A DNA stretch of 64,000 bases from Pseudomonas iridis. Its GTDB lineage: Bacteria; Pseudomonadota; Gammaproteobacteria; Pseudomonadales; Pseudomonadaceae. Numbering within the stretch: the first letter of the stretch is position 1; each line of letters opens with the position of its first letter. The notes beneath the pieces are model-generated. The model saw only the letters and a list, made by a program, of their open reading frames with translations. It searched no databases and had not been told where the DNA came from. Where the stretch lies: the NCBI RefSeq assembly GCF_017980685.1, contig NZ_JACXXO010000001.1:930001-994000 (forward strand), read 5' to 3'. This document shows, in pieces, positions 13,854 through 21,795 of the stretch. Position numbers and translations under genes: made by a program.

Positions 13854-15257
13854 TTACTTCCAGAGCTGAGCGGCAAACACTACAAGAATGCCGATGGGCG
13901 CCACATAGCGCATCAAGAACAGGGACAGGGCGAACAGCGCCGGATTGCGGATCGACAACTCGTCGCGCACTGCTTCACGGCCCATCACCCAACCTGCAAA
14001 CAACACGAAACACAAACCACCGAGTGGCAACATGATCCGCGAGGTGAAGAAATCGATCACGCCGAAGAAGTCCAGACCGCTTGCCGCACCCCATTGATAG
14101 AGGTGGAACATCCCGCCTTCGTTCACGAAAAACTTGGCTTCCTTCCAGATATTGAAGGAAAACACCGTGCCCAGACCGACGAACCAGCAGGTAAAAGCCA
14201 ACCAGAATGTCACCCAGGCGCGGCTGATTTTCGTGCGTTCAACCAGGTACGCGACCATCGGCTCCAGCAGGGAAATCGCCGAACTCCAGGCGGCAACCGC
14301 CACCAGCACGAAGAACACTACCCCCATCAACTGGCCGAACGCTACGTTACCAAAGGCAAATGGCAGACTGACGAACATCAGGCCAGGGCCTTCGCTCGGG
14401 TTCAGGCCCGCGGCAAACACGATAGGGAACAAGGCCAGACCGGCCACCAGCGATACAAATGTATCGAGCAGCGCCACACCGACGACCGTGCCAGAGAGCG
14501 ACGAATTCTTCGGCATGTAAGCGCCGTAGATCATGATCGATCCGACGCCCACGCTCAGCGAAAAGAATGCGTGGCCCATCGCTGGGAGTAATCCGTCGAG
14601 GACTTTTTCCGGGTGGAAGTCGAACATGAAATGCACGCCTTCCATGAAATGCCCGGTGGTCATGCTGTAGCCGAGCAGCACCAGAATCATCACAAACAGC
14701 AACGGCATCATGATTCGCAAGCTGCGTTCAAGCCCGGCGACCACGCCTTTGGCGATCACCAGCGCCGACAGCAGCATGAAAATCGTGTGCCAAAGTGTCA
14801 GGCGCCACGGATCAGCGATCACATTGCCGAAGTAGGCACCGACCTGAGCAGCCGTGGCACCTTGAAAGTCGCCACGCCCCATATCGATGATGTAGTCCAG
14901 CGACCAGCCGCCGACCACACTATAAAAAGACAGGATCAACAACGCCGTGATCATCCCGGCGAAGGCGCCCCACGACCACTTGCCCGAATGCCCGGCTTCC
15001 ACCGCCAGCACCTTCAAAGCATTGGCCGGACTCTGCCGCGCGCGGCGGCCGATAAGGGTTTCAGCCAGCATGACCGGGATCCCGATCAACGCGATACATG
15101 CCAGAAACATCAGCACAAAGGCACCGCCGCCGTAGACCCCGACCATGTACGGGAACTTCCAGATACTACCCAGTCCCACGGCCGAACCGGTCGCGGCGAG
15201 TATGAATACCCAGCGGCTAGCCCAACTGCCGTGGACAGAAACCTTGTCTGTCGACAT
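13854..15257 (-). CDS. Sodium-dependent transporter of the NSS/SNF family
   Basis: Predicted inner-membrane symporter using the sodium gradient to import a small amine or amino acid. The 467-residue protein begins with the family motif in TM1 (SRWVFILAATGSAVGLGSIWKFPYMV, Gly-rich unwound segment) and shows about 11-12 hydrophobic helices. LAETLIGRRARQSPANAL after TM2 is typical of bacterial members. The substrate cannot be read from the sequence. It is divergent from smpB and only 7 bp upstream of ratA. Confidence 0.9.
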   Translation of the reverse strand: MSTDKVSVHGSWASRWVFILAATGSAVGLGSIWKFPYMVGVYGGGAFVLMFLACIALIGIPVMLAETLIGRRARQSPANALKVLAVEAGHSGKWSWGAFAGMITALLILSFYSVVGGWSLDYIIDMGRGDFQGATAAQVGAYFGNVIADPWRLTLWHTIFMLLSALVIAKGVVAGLERSLRIMMPLLFVMILVLLGYSMTTGHFMEGVHFMFDFHPEKVLDGLLPAMGHAFFSLSVGVGSIMIYGAYMPKNSSLSGTVVGVALLDTFVSLVAGLALFPIVFAAGLNPSEGPGLMFVSLPFAFGNVAFGQLMGVVFFVLVAVAAWSSAISLLEPMVAYLVERTKISRAWVTFWLAFTCWFVGLGTVFSFNIWKEAKFFVNEGGMFHLYQWGAASGLDFFGVIDFFTSRIMLPLGGLCFVLFAGWVMGREAVRDELSIRNPALFALSLFLMRYVAPIGILVVFAAQLWK

Positions 15258-15361
15258 CGTTTATCACGCCCAAGCGTTAGAAAAAGAGGCCGCATTGTCC
15301 GGGATTCACTCAACCTGCTCAAGCACGCAGCATCACCGTAGCCGACAGCCGTTTATCTCCA

Positions 15362-15367
15362 TATAAT
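15362..15367 (+). promoter_or_regulatory. TATAAT box just upstream of smpB
   Basis: A perfect -10 hexamer ends 9 bp before the smpB ATG. No convincing -35 is visible at 16-18 bp. If it is used, transcription would start within about 3 nt of the start codon. Confidence 0.5.
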
Positions 15368-15376
15368 GCCGCCCCT

Positions 15377-15859
15377 ATGGCTAAACAGAAGAAACACCCT
15401 ACAGGGACCATCGCGCAGAACAAAAAGGCGCGACACGATTACTTCATCGAGCATAAGTTCGAGGCTGGTCTGGTCCTGGCCGGCTGGGAAGTAAAAAGTC
15501 TGCGGGCAAGCAAGCTGCAACTGGTCGACAGTTACGTGCTGCTCAAGGATGGCGAAGCATGGCTGCTCGGCAGCCACATCACGCCTCTGATGACCGCCAG
15601 CACCCACGTCATCGCTGACCCGACGCGCACGCGCAAGTTGCTGCTCAACCGCCGCGAGCTGGAAAAGCTCGCCGCGGCAGTGCAGCAAAAGGGTTACGCC
15701 TGCGTATGCCTGTCCTGGTACTGGAGCAAGCACATGGTCAAGTGCGAGATTGCTCTGGGCAAGGGCAAGAAGGAGTACGACAAGCGTGACACCGAGCGCG
15801 AACGCGACGCCGGTCGTGAGTTGCAGCGCGCGGTGCGCAACAAGGGCAAGGAAGACTAG
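15377..15859 (+). CDS. smpB: SsrA-binding protein SmpB
   Basis: Binds tmRNA and brings it to stalled ribosomes for trans-translation. The 160-residue protein has the OB-fold core ([33 protein letters not shown]) and the Lys/Arg-rich C-terminal tail ([26 protein letters not shown]) that enters the mRNA channel. Its RNA partner ssrA lies 10 kb downstream. No Shine-Dalgarno is visible upstream of the ATG. Confidence 0.97.
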   Translation: MAKQKKHPTGTIAQNKKARHDYFIEHKFEAGLVLAGWEVKSLRASKLQLVDSYVLLKDGEAWLLGSHITPLMTASTHVIADPTRTRKLLLNRRELEKLAAAVQQKGYACVCLSWYWSKHMVKCEIALGKGKKEYDKRDTERERDAGRELQRAVRNKGKED

Positions 15860-15870
15860 TCTTCCCCCCA

Positions 15871-15957
15871 AAAGCAAAGATCGCAGCCTGCGGCAGCTCC
15901 TACATTGGGATTCGTATTTCCCTGTAGGAGCTGCCGCAGGCTGCGATCTTTTGCTTT
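15871..15957. repeat. Pseudomonas long inverted repeat (REP pair) between smpB and lldR
   Basis: Two 34-35-nt arms (15871-15904 and 15923-15957) are near-perfect inverted copies containing GATCGCAGCCTGCGGCAGC and its complement, around an 18-nt spacer. This is the type of dispersed repeat abundant in fluorescent pseudomonads. It lies between the convergent smpB and lldR genes and may act as a bidirectional terminator. Confidence 0.9.
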
Positions 15958-15963
15958 AAACAA

Positions 15964-16731
15964 TCACATACCCTTGCGCCGCTCAGCCCGAGCCATGCGC
16001 TGGACTTCCTGCCGCACCTCTTCCAGCACTTCCTGCACATACAAAATGTGTCGACTGGAAACTTCCCGCGCCTGCTCCGCACGCCCCTCAATAATCGCCA
16101 GATACAATTCCCGATGCTGGGTGATCAGCATGTCGCGGGTTTCCGTGCGTTGTTTGTACATGCCTCCGATGTTGGTCACGACGTTACGCTTGAGCAAATC
16201 AAACAACCCGCGAATCGTGTGCAACAACACCGCGTTATGACTGGCCTCGGCAATCGCCAGATGAAACTTCGCATCCGCCGCACCCTCTTCCGCCCGGCTC
16301 ACTTCGTGATGACGCGAATAGCAGTCCTGTAACTCTTCGAATGCCGCAGTCAGCCGTTCGCGATCCACATCGGTTGCGCGCAATGCAGCGTAATAGGCGC
16401 ACGATGCCTCCAGGGTATGCCGGAACTCCAGCAAATCGCGCTGCGCCTCAGGATTGCTTTCGAGCAGTTGCAGCAGCGGATCGCTGAACGTCGAGCCCAG
16501 CGATTCCACCACGTAGTTGCCACCGCCCTGCTTGCTGACCAGCAACCCCTTGGCCGCCAGTTTCTGAATCGCTTCGCGCAACGATGGACGTGAAACCCCG
16601 AACTGCTCAGCCAGCGCGCGCTCAGCCGGAAGCCGCTCACCGGACTTCAACGTACCCTCAAGGATCATCCCCTCGAGCCGCTCGACAATATCGTCAGACA
16701 AACGGCGCTGACGTATCTGATCAAACCCCAT
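15964..16731 (-). CDS. lldR: GntR/FadR-family lactate regulator LldR
   Basis: Transcription repressor of the lactate genes, released by lactate. The 255-residue protein has an N-terminal winged helix (GERLPAERALAEQFGVSRPSLREAIQKLAAKGLL) and a C-terminal FCD ligand-binding domain. In that domain the D-x3-H and later His residues (AKFHLAIAEASHN and ITQHRELYLAI) fit the metal/ligand site. It is divergent from lldP, with a palindromic operator in the shared control region. Confidence 0.93.
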   Translation of the reverse strand: MGFDQIRQRRLSDDIVERLEGMILEGTLKSGERLPAERALAEQFGVSRPSLREAIQKLAAKGLLVSKQGGGNYVVESLGSTFSDPLLQLLESNPEAQRDLLEFRHTLEASCAYYAALRATDVDRERLTAAFEELQDCYSRHHEVSRAEEGAADAKFHLAIAEASHNAVLLHTIRGLFDLLKRNVVTNIGGMYKQRTETRDMLITQHRELYLAIIEGRAEQAREVSSRHILYVQEVLEEVRQEVQRMARAERRKGM

Positions 16732-16877
16732 AACTCACTTCTCCACGAGCCCGACCGCTCGCCGGGCTCTCTATTCTGGCCTATCGGCGCCATCACGACA
16801 CCTACCAGATGACACCGCCCGAACCGAATCAGATGACGTCTGCACCGCTCATTAGACAAAAGTTTCAGGGCGACAAA

Positions 16878-16907
16878 TTGACACACCCGCATCAAGGCTT
16901 TTACCCT
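16878..16907 (+). promoter_or_regulatory. Candidate lldP promoter
   Basis: TTGACA (16878-16883) and TACCCT (16902-16907) with an 18-nt spacer. The LldR-type palindrome starts 17 bp downstream, where a bound repressor would block initiation or escape. Confidence 0.6.
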
Positions 16908-16924
16908 AGCCAACAGCGATTGTA

Positions 16925-16941
16925 AATTGGTCTTACCAATT
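16925..16941. promoter_or_regulatory. LldR operator palindrome
   Basis: AATTGGT-CTT-ACCAATT is a perfect 7-bp inverted repeat with a 3-nt centre, carrying the GGT/ACC half-sites expected for FadR-type GntR regulators. It lies between lldR and lldP. Confidence 0.8.
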
Positions 16942-16992
16942 AACCAAGAACGCTGACAGTGCCTGACCAACAACAATTAGGGGCCACCCCAT

Positions 16993-18687
16993 ATGCAAAC
17001 CTGGCAACAGATCTACAGCCCGCTCGGCAGTCTTGGCGTTTCCGCTCTCGCGGCCGTCATTCCCATCGTTTTCTTCTTCCTCGCGTTGGCGGTGTTCCGC
17101 CTCAAAGGTCATGTGGCCGGCAGCATCACGCTTGCCTTGTCCATCGCTGTGGCTATTTTCGCCTTCCAGATGCCGGTCGACATGGCGTTTGCCGCTGCCG
17201 GGTATGGCTTCGCCTATGGTTTGTGGCCGATAGCCTGGATCATTGTCGCGGCGGTGTTCCTGTACAAACTGACAGTCAAAAGTGGTCAGTTCGAAGTTAT
17301 TCGCAGCTCCGTACTGTCGATTACTGATGACCAGCGCCTGCAGGTGCTGCTGATCGGTTTCTGCTTCGGTGCATTTCTGGAAGGTGCCGCCGGTTTCGGT
17401 GCGCCGGTCGCGATTACTGCTGCACTCCTTGTAGGCCTGGGCTTCAACCCGCTGTACGCCGCAGGCCTGTGCCTGATCGCCAACACCGCGCCGGTTGCGT
17501 TTGGCGCTCTGGGGATTCCGATCATCGTGGCCGGCCAGGTCACCGGTATCGACGCCTTCAAAATCGGCGCCATGACCGGTCGCCAGCTACCGCTGCTGTC
17601 GCTATTCGTGCCGTTCTGGCTGGTTTTCATGATGGACGGCATGCGCGGCGTACGTGAAACCTGGCCGGCCGCGCTGGTGGCGGGCCTGAGCTTTGCCATC
17701 ACTCAGTACTTCACTTCGAACTTCATCGGCCCGGAACTGCCGGACATCACCTCGGCCCTGGCCAGCCTGATCTCCCTGACCCTGTTCCTGAAAATCTGGC
17801 AGCCAAAACGTACCGCTGGCGCGCAAATCGCCGGCGCGACTTCCAGCGCCGCCATCACCGGCAGCGTCGGCGGTTTCGGCCAGAAGCGCGCCACCGCGGT
17901 TTCCCCATACAGCCTCTGGGAAATTTTCATCGCCTGGTCGCCGTTCCTGATCCTCACCGTGCTGGTGACGATCTGGACGCTCAAGCCTTTCAAAGCCATG
18001 TTCGCTGCCGGCGGCTCGATGTACGCATGGGTGTTCAACTTCGCGATTCCGCACCTTGATCAATTGGTGATCAAGACTGCACCGATCGTGGCCGCACCGA
18101 CCGCCATTCCAGCTGTGTTTAAACTCGACCCGATTTCTGCGACCGGCACGGCGATTTTCTTCTCCGCACTGATCTCGATGCTGGTCCTGAAGATCAATTT
18201 CAAAACTGGTCTGACCACTTTGAAAGAGACACTCTACGAACTGCGCTGGCCTATTCTGTCGATTGGCATGGTGTTGGCGTTCGCGTTCGTCACTAACTAT
18301 TCCGGCATGTCCTCGACCATGGCTCTGGTGCTGGCGGGTACTGGCGCAGCGTTCCCGTTCTTCTCGCCGTTCCTGGGCTGGCTGGGCGTATTCCTCACCG
18401 GTTCCGACACCTCGTCCAACGCCCTCTTCAGTTCGCTGCAAGCCACCACCGCGCACCAGATCGGCGTCAACGACACCCTGCTGGTCGCGGCAAACACCAG
18501 CGGCGGCGTCACCGGCAAGATGATCTCGCCACAATCGATCGCCGTGGCCTGCGCCGCGACCGGTCTGGTCGGCAAGGAATCGGACCTGTTCCGCTTCACC
18601 CTCAAGCACAGCCTATTCTTTGCAACGATCGTCGGTCTGATCACGCTGGCTCAGGCCTACTGGCTCACCGGCATGCTGGTGCACTAA
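16993..18687 (+). CDS. lldP: L-lactate permease
   Basis: Inner-membrane lactate:proton symporter of the LctP family. The 564-residue protein has about 13 hydrophobic segments and the conserved [20 protein letters not shown] and [15 protein letters not shown] stretches. AGGGG lies upstream of the ATG. It is the first gene of the lactate operon and supplies substrate to the dehydrogenases encoded downstream. Confidence 0.96.
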   Translation: MQTWQQIYSPLGSLGVSALAAVIPIVFFFLALAVFRLKGHVAGSITLALSIAVAIFAFQMPVDMAFAAAGYGFAYGLWPIAWIIVAAVFLYKLTVKSGQFEVIRSSVLSITDDQRLQVLLIGFCFGAFLEGAAGFGAPVAITAALLVGLGFNPLYAAGLCLIANTAPVAFGALGIPIIVAGQVTGIDAFKIGAMTGRQLPLLSLFVPFWLVFMMDGMRGVRETWPAALVAGLSFAITQYFTSNFIGPELPDITSALASLISLTLFLKIWQPKRTAGAQIAGATSSAAITGSVGGFGQKRATAVSPYSLWEIFIAWSPFLILTVLVTIWTLKPFKAMFAAGGSMYAWVFNFAIPHLDQLVIKTAPIVAAPTAIPAVFKLDPISATGTAIFFSALISMLVLKINFKTGLTTLKETLYELRWPILSIGMVLAFAFVTNYSGMSSTMALVLAGTGAAFPFFSPFLGWLGVFLTGSDTSSNALFSSLQATTAHQIGVNDTLLVAANTSGGVTGKMISPQSIAVACAATGLVGKESDLFRFTLKHSLFFATIVGLITLAQAYWLTGMLVH

Positions 18688-18723
18688 ACCGACAAGAAGA
18701 CTACAAGCAACATGGAAATAACC

Positions 18724-18748
18724 GACGCCGGTTCGTGATTCCGGCGTC
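18724..18748 (+). other. Hairpin between lldP and lldE
   Basis: GACGCCGG and CCGGCGTC pair perfectly around a 9-nt loop, 37 bp after lldP. No U-run follows, so it probably stabilises the upstream message or attenuates read-through into lldEFG. Confidence 0.5.
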
Positions 18749-18848
18749 AGCAATTCACAACCCGGTCTGTAAGGCTGCTGAAAGCAACACTCTTTATATT
18801 CAGCAGCCTCAGCGGACGGATAACCGGGATAACCCGGAGACACGCCTG

Positions 18849-19673
18849 ATGAGCGAGCTTTTTTACAACGCCGTGCCGAACGCGACCCGCGTGGCACCGC
18901 CACTGCCCGAACCTCGGCAATACCCCAGCGAGAAACCGTCGCGGGTCTACCTGTTCGGGACGTGCGTGGTCGATCTGTTCTACCCCGAAGCCGGGATGGA
19001 CGCGATCCACTTGCTGGAGCGCGAAGGGATTCGGGTCGAGTATCCACAAGGGCAAAGTTGCTGCGGACAACCGGCCTACACCTCCGGTTACACCGAGCAG
19101 GCGCGGACGGTGGCGCGCTCGCAACTGGCACTGTTCGCCGGGGATTTTCCGGTGGTGGTGCCATCGGGCTCCTGCGCTGGCATGTTGCGCGAGCACTACG
19201 CCGACTTGTTCAAGGAAGAGCCAGAAACCTTGAAACAGGTTCAGGCCCTCGCGGCACGAACCTATGAATTGGCAGAGTTTCTGCTGTTCGTCTGCAAAGT
19301 GCAGCTCGAGGACAGCGGCGAGCCGGTAAAAGTCGCCCTGCACACGTCGTGCTCTGCGCGTCGCGAGATGAACACCCACCTGCACGGCCGCGAGTTGTTG
19401 GCGCAGTTGAGCAATGTGGAACGGGTCAACCACGACCACGAAAGCGAATGCTGTGGCTTCGGCGGGACATTCAGCGTCCGAATGCCAGATATTTCCGGCG
19501 CGATGGTGGCTGACAAGACCCGGGCGTTGAAGGAATCCGGCGCACACAGGATTTTGAGTGCCGACTGCGGCTGCTTGATGAACATCAACGGCTCGCTGGA
19601 GAAACAACAGGAAGCGTTGCGCGGCCAACATCTGGCCAGTTTCCTGTGGCAACGAACCGGAGGTGCGCAATGA
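18849..19673 (+). CDS. lldE: L-lactate dehydrogenase subunit LldE (LutA-type CCG protein)
   Basis: One of three subunits of the Fe-S L-lactate dehydrogenase. The 274-residue protein has two cysteine-rich CCG domains: SCCGQPAY in the first half and ECCGFGGTFSVRMPDIS in the second, preceded by CSARRE. The start MSELFYNAVPN has GGAG upstream; 38 codons of open frame before it lack family similarity. The stop overlaps the lldF ATG (ATGA). Confidence 0.94.
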   Translation: MSELFYNAVPNATRVAPPLPEPRQYPSEKPSRVYLFGTCVVDLFYPEAGMDAIHLLEREGIRVEYPQGQSCCGQPAYTSGYTEQARTVARSQLALFAGDFPVVVPSGSCAGMLREHYADLFKEEPETLKQVQALAARTYELAEFLLFVCKVQLEDSGEPVKVALHTSCSARREMNTHLHGRELLAQLSNVERVNHDHESECCGFGGTFSVRMPDISGAMVADKTRALKESGAHRILSADCGCLMNINGSLEKQQEALRGQHLASFLWQRTGGAQ

Positions 19674-21124
19674 GCACCTCCGCGATTATTCCTACGGTCG
19701 CCGTAGAAGAAGATTTCCGCACCCGGGCGCACAACGCCTTGGGTGACCCGCAGTTACGGAACAATTTCCGCACTGCCATGGATTCACTGATGACCAAGCG
19801 GGCAGCGGCTTTTGGCGATGCCCACGAAAAAGAACATTTGCGCGCACTGGGCAACTCGATCAGAGCCCGTGCGCTCTCCAAGTTGCCCGACCTGCTCGAG
19901 CAACTGGAACAGAACCTGACCCGCAACGGTGTGACAGTGCACTGGGCGGAAACGGTGGACGAAGCCAATGGCATCGTCTTATCGATCATCCGTGCTCACG
20001 AGGCGCGGCAAGTGATCAAGGGCAAATCGATGGTCAGCGAAGAGATGGAGATGAACCATTTCCTCGAGGCTCAAGACATTGAATGTCTGGAGTCCGACAT
20101 GGGGGAATACATCGTCCAGCTCGACCACGAGAAGCCTTCACACATTATTATGCCGGCGATCCACAAGAATGCCGGTCAGGTCGCGTCCTTGTTCCACGAC
20201 AAACTTGGCGTGGAATACACCAAGGACGTTGACCAACTCATTCAGATCGGTCGCAGAGTCTTGCGGCAGAAATTCTTCGAAGCGGACATCGGCGTTTCCG
20301 GCGTCAACTTCGCCGTGGCCGAAACCGGCACCCTGCTGCTGGTGGAAAACGAAGGCAACGGCCGGATGACTACCACCGTGCCGCCGGTGCACATCGCCGT
20401 CACCGGCATCGAAAAAGTCGTCGAAAATCTGCGTGACGTGGTGCCGCTGTTATCGCTGCTGACCCGTTCGGCGCTGGGCATTCCGATCACCACTTACGTC
20501 AACATGATCTCCGGCCCGCGCAAGGAGCATGAACTCGACGGCCCACAAGAAGTGCATCTGGTGCTTCTCGACAACGGTCGCAGCCAGGCCTTTGCCGACA
20601 GCGAATTGCGCCAGACCCTGAACTGCATTCGCTGCGGCGCCTGTATGAATCATTGCCCGGTCTACACGCGAGTCGGTGGCCACGCCTATGGGGAGGTTTA
20701 CCCCGGCCCTATAGGAAAAATCATCACCCCACACTTGGTCGGCCTGGCCAAGGTGCCGGATCATCCGAGTGCGTCTTCGCTGTGCGGTGCCTGCGGTGAA
20801 GTGTGTCCGGTAAAAATTCCTATCCCCGCGCTGCTACGTCGCCTACGCGAAGAAAACGTCAAAGCCCCGGACAGCCCTCATCAAGTGATGCGCGGTCAGG
20901 GCAGCAAGTATTCGCGCAAGGAACGCTTTATCTGGAACGCCTGGGCCAGGCTCAATAGCTCGCCAACGCTGTATCGGCTGTTCGGCTTTTTCGCCACGCG
21001 CTTGCGCGCCCTCACGCCAAACAATGTTGGCCCATGGACGCAGAATCACAGCGCACCCAAACCCGCCGCCCGCTCACTGCACGACATGGCCCGCGAGCAC
21101 TTGGCCAAACAGGGAGACCGCTGA
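19670..21124 (+). CDS. lldF: L-lactate dehydrogenase iron-sulfur subunit LldF (LutB)
   Basis: The 484-residue protein has an N-terminal LUD domain and a C-terminal ferredoxin-like part with two 4Fe-4S motifs (CIRCGACMNHCPVY and CGACGEVCPVKIP). It should carry electrons from lactate toward the quinone pool. GGAGG is placed 6 nt before the ATG, inside the end of lldE. The stop overlaps the next start by one base (TGATG). Confidence 0.95.
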   Translation: MSTSAIIPTVAVEEDFRTRAHNALGDPQLRNNFRTAMDSLMTKRAAAFGDAHEKEHLRALGNSIRARALSKLPDLLEQLEQNLTRNGVTVHWAETVDEANGIVLSIIRAHEARQVIKGKSMVSEEMEMNHFLEAQDIECLESDMGEYIVQLDHEKPSHIIMPAIHKNAGQVASLFHDKLGVEYTKDVDQLIQIGRRVLRQKFFEADIGVSGVNFAVAETGTLLLVENEGNGRMTTTVPPVHIAVTGIEKVVENLRDVVPLLSLLTRSALGIPITTYVNMISGPRKEHELDGPQEVHLVLLDNGRSQAFADSELRQTLNCIRCGACMNHCPVYTRVGGHAYGEVYPGPIGKIITPHLVGLAKVPDHPSASSLCGACGEVCPVKIPIPALLRRLREENVKAPDSPHQVMRGQGSKYSRKERFIWNAWARLNSSPTLYRLFGFFATRLRALTPNNVGPWTQNHSAPKPAARSLHDMAREHLAKQGDR

Positions 21125-21795
21125 TGAGCGCCAAGCAAAATATCCTCGGCAAACTGCGCAAAAGTCTGATCGGCGCCACGCCGATTGCCGACGATTTCGA
21201 TGTAGAACTGGTAACTCAGCCGTACACCTACAGCGCCGAACAGCGCATTCCGCAATTACGCAAATTGATGGAAGCGGTCCATACCGAGATCCATCTGACG
21301 TGCGATGAGGAATGGCCTGCACTGCTCGCACAATTACTGCACGACCGTCAGTTGCCGAGTCTGTTGATCGCACCGACGACACCTCACGGTGCAAAAATCA
21401 CCCAACACTGGGCGAACAATCCTGATCTGCCGGCGTTGAAATCCTACGACCGGCCGATGGAAGAATGGAAAGCCGAGCTGTTCAACGATACCCCGGCCAG
21501 TCTCACCGGCACCCTGGGTGCCATTGCCGCCACGGGCAGCCTGATTCTCTGGCCAACCCGCGAAGAACCGCGCCTGATGAGCCTGGTGCCGCCCGTACAT
21601 TTCGCCCTGCTCAAGGCCAGCGAAATCCGCGACAACTTCTACCAGGTGCAACATGAACTCCAATGGGCCCACGGCATGCCGACCAACGCGTTGCTGGTGT
21701 CCGGCCCGTCGAAAACCGCTGACATCGAGCAAGTGCTGGCCTACGGCGCCCACGGCCCGAAAGACCTCGTGGTGCTGATCCTGGAGGACCAATGA
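21124..21795 (+). CDS. lldG: L-lactate dehydrogenase subunit LldG (LutC, LUD domain)
   Basis: The 223-residue protein (MSAKQNILGKLRKSL...) is a LUD-domain protein with the conserved central segment GTLGAIAATGSLILWPTREEPRLMSLVPPVH. Together with LldE and LldF it forms the alternative L-lactate dehydrogenase complex that replaces LldD. The stop overlaps the dld start codon (ATGA), keeping the whole operon coupled. Confidence 0.93.
   Translation: MSAKQNILGKLRKSLIGATPIADDFDVELVTQPYTYSAEQRIPQLRKLMEAVHTEIHLTCDEEWPALLAQLLHDRQLPSLLIAPTTPHGAKITQHWANNPDLPALKSYDRPMEEWKAELFNDTPASLTGTLGAIAATGSLILWPTREEPRLMSLVPPVHFALLKASEIRDNFYQVQHELQWAHGMPTNALLVSGPSKTADIEQVLAYGAHGPKDLVVLILEDQ

Noticed and set aside
15871..15957. 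Long inverted repeat considered as an insertion-sequence end pair
   Set aside because: Only 18 nt lie between the arms, with no transposase; it matches the dispersed Pseudomonas repeat type.
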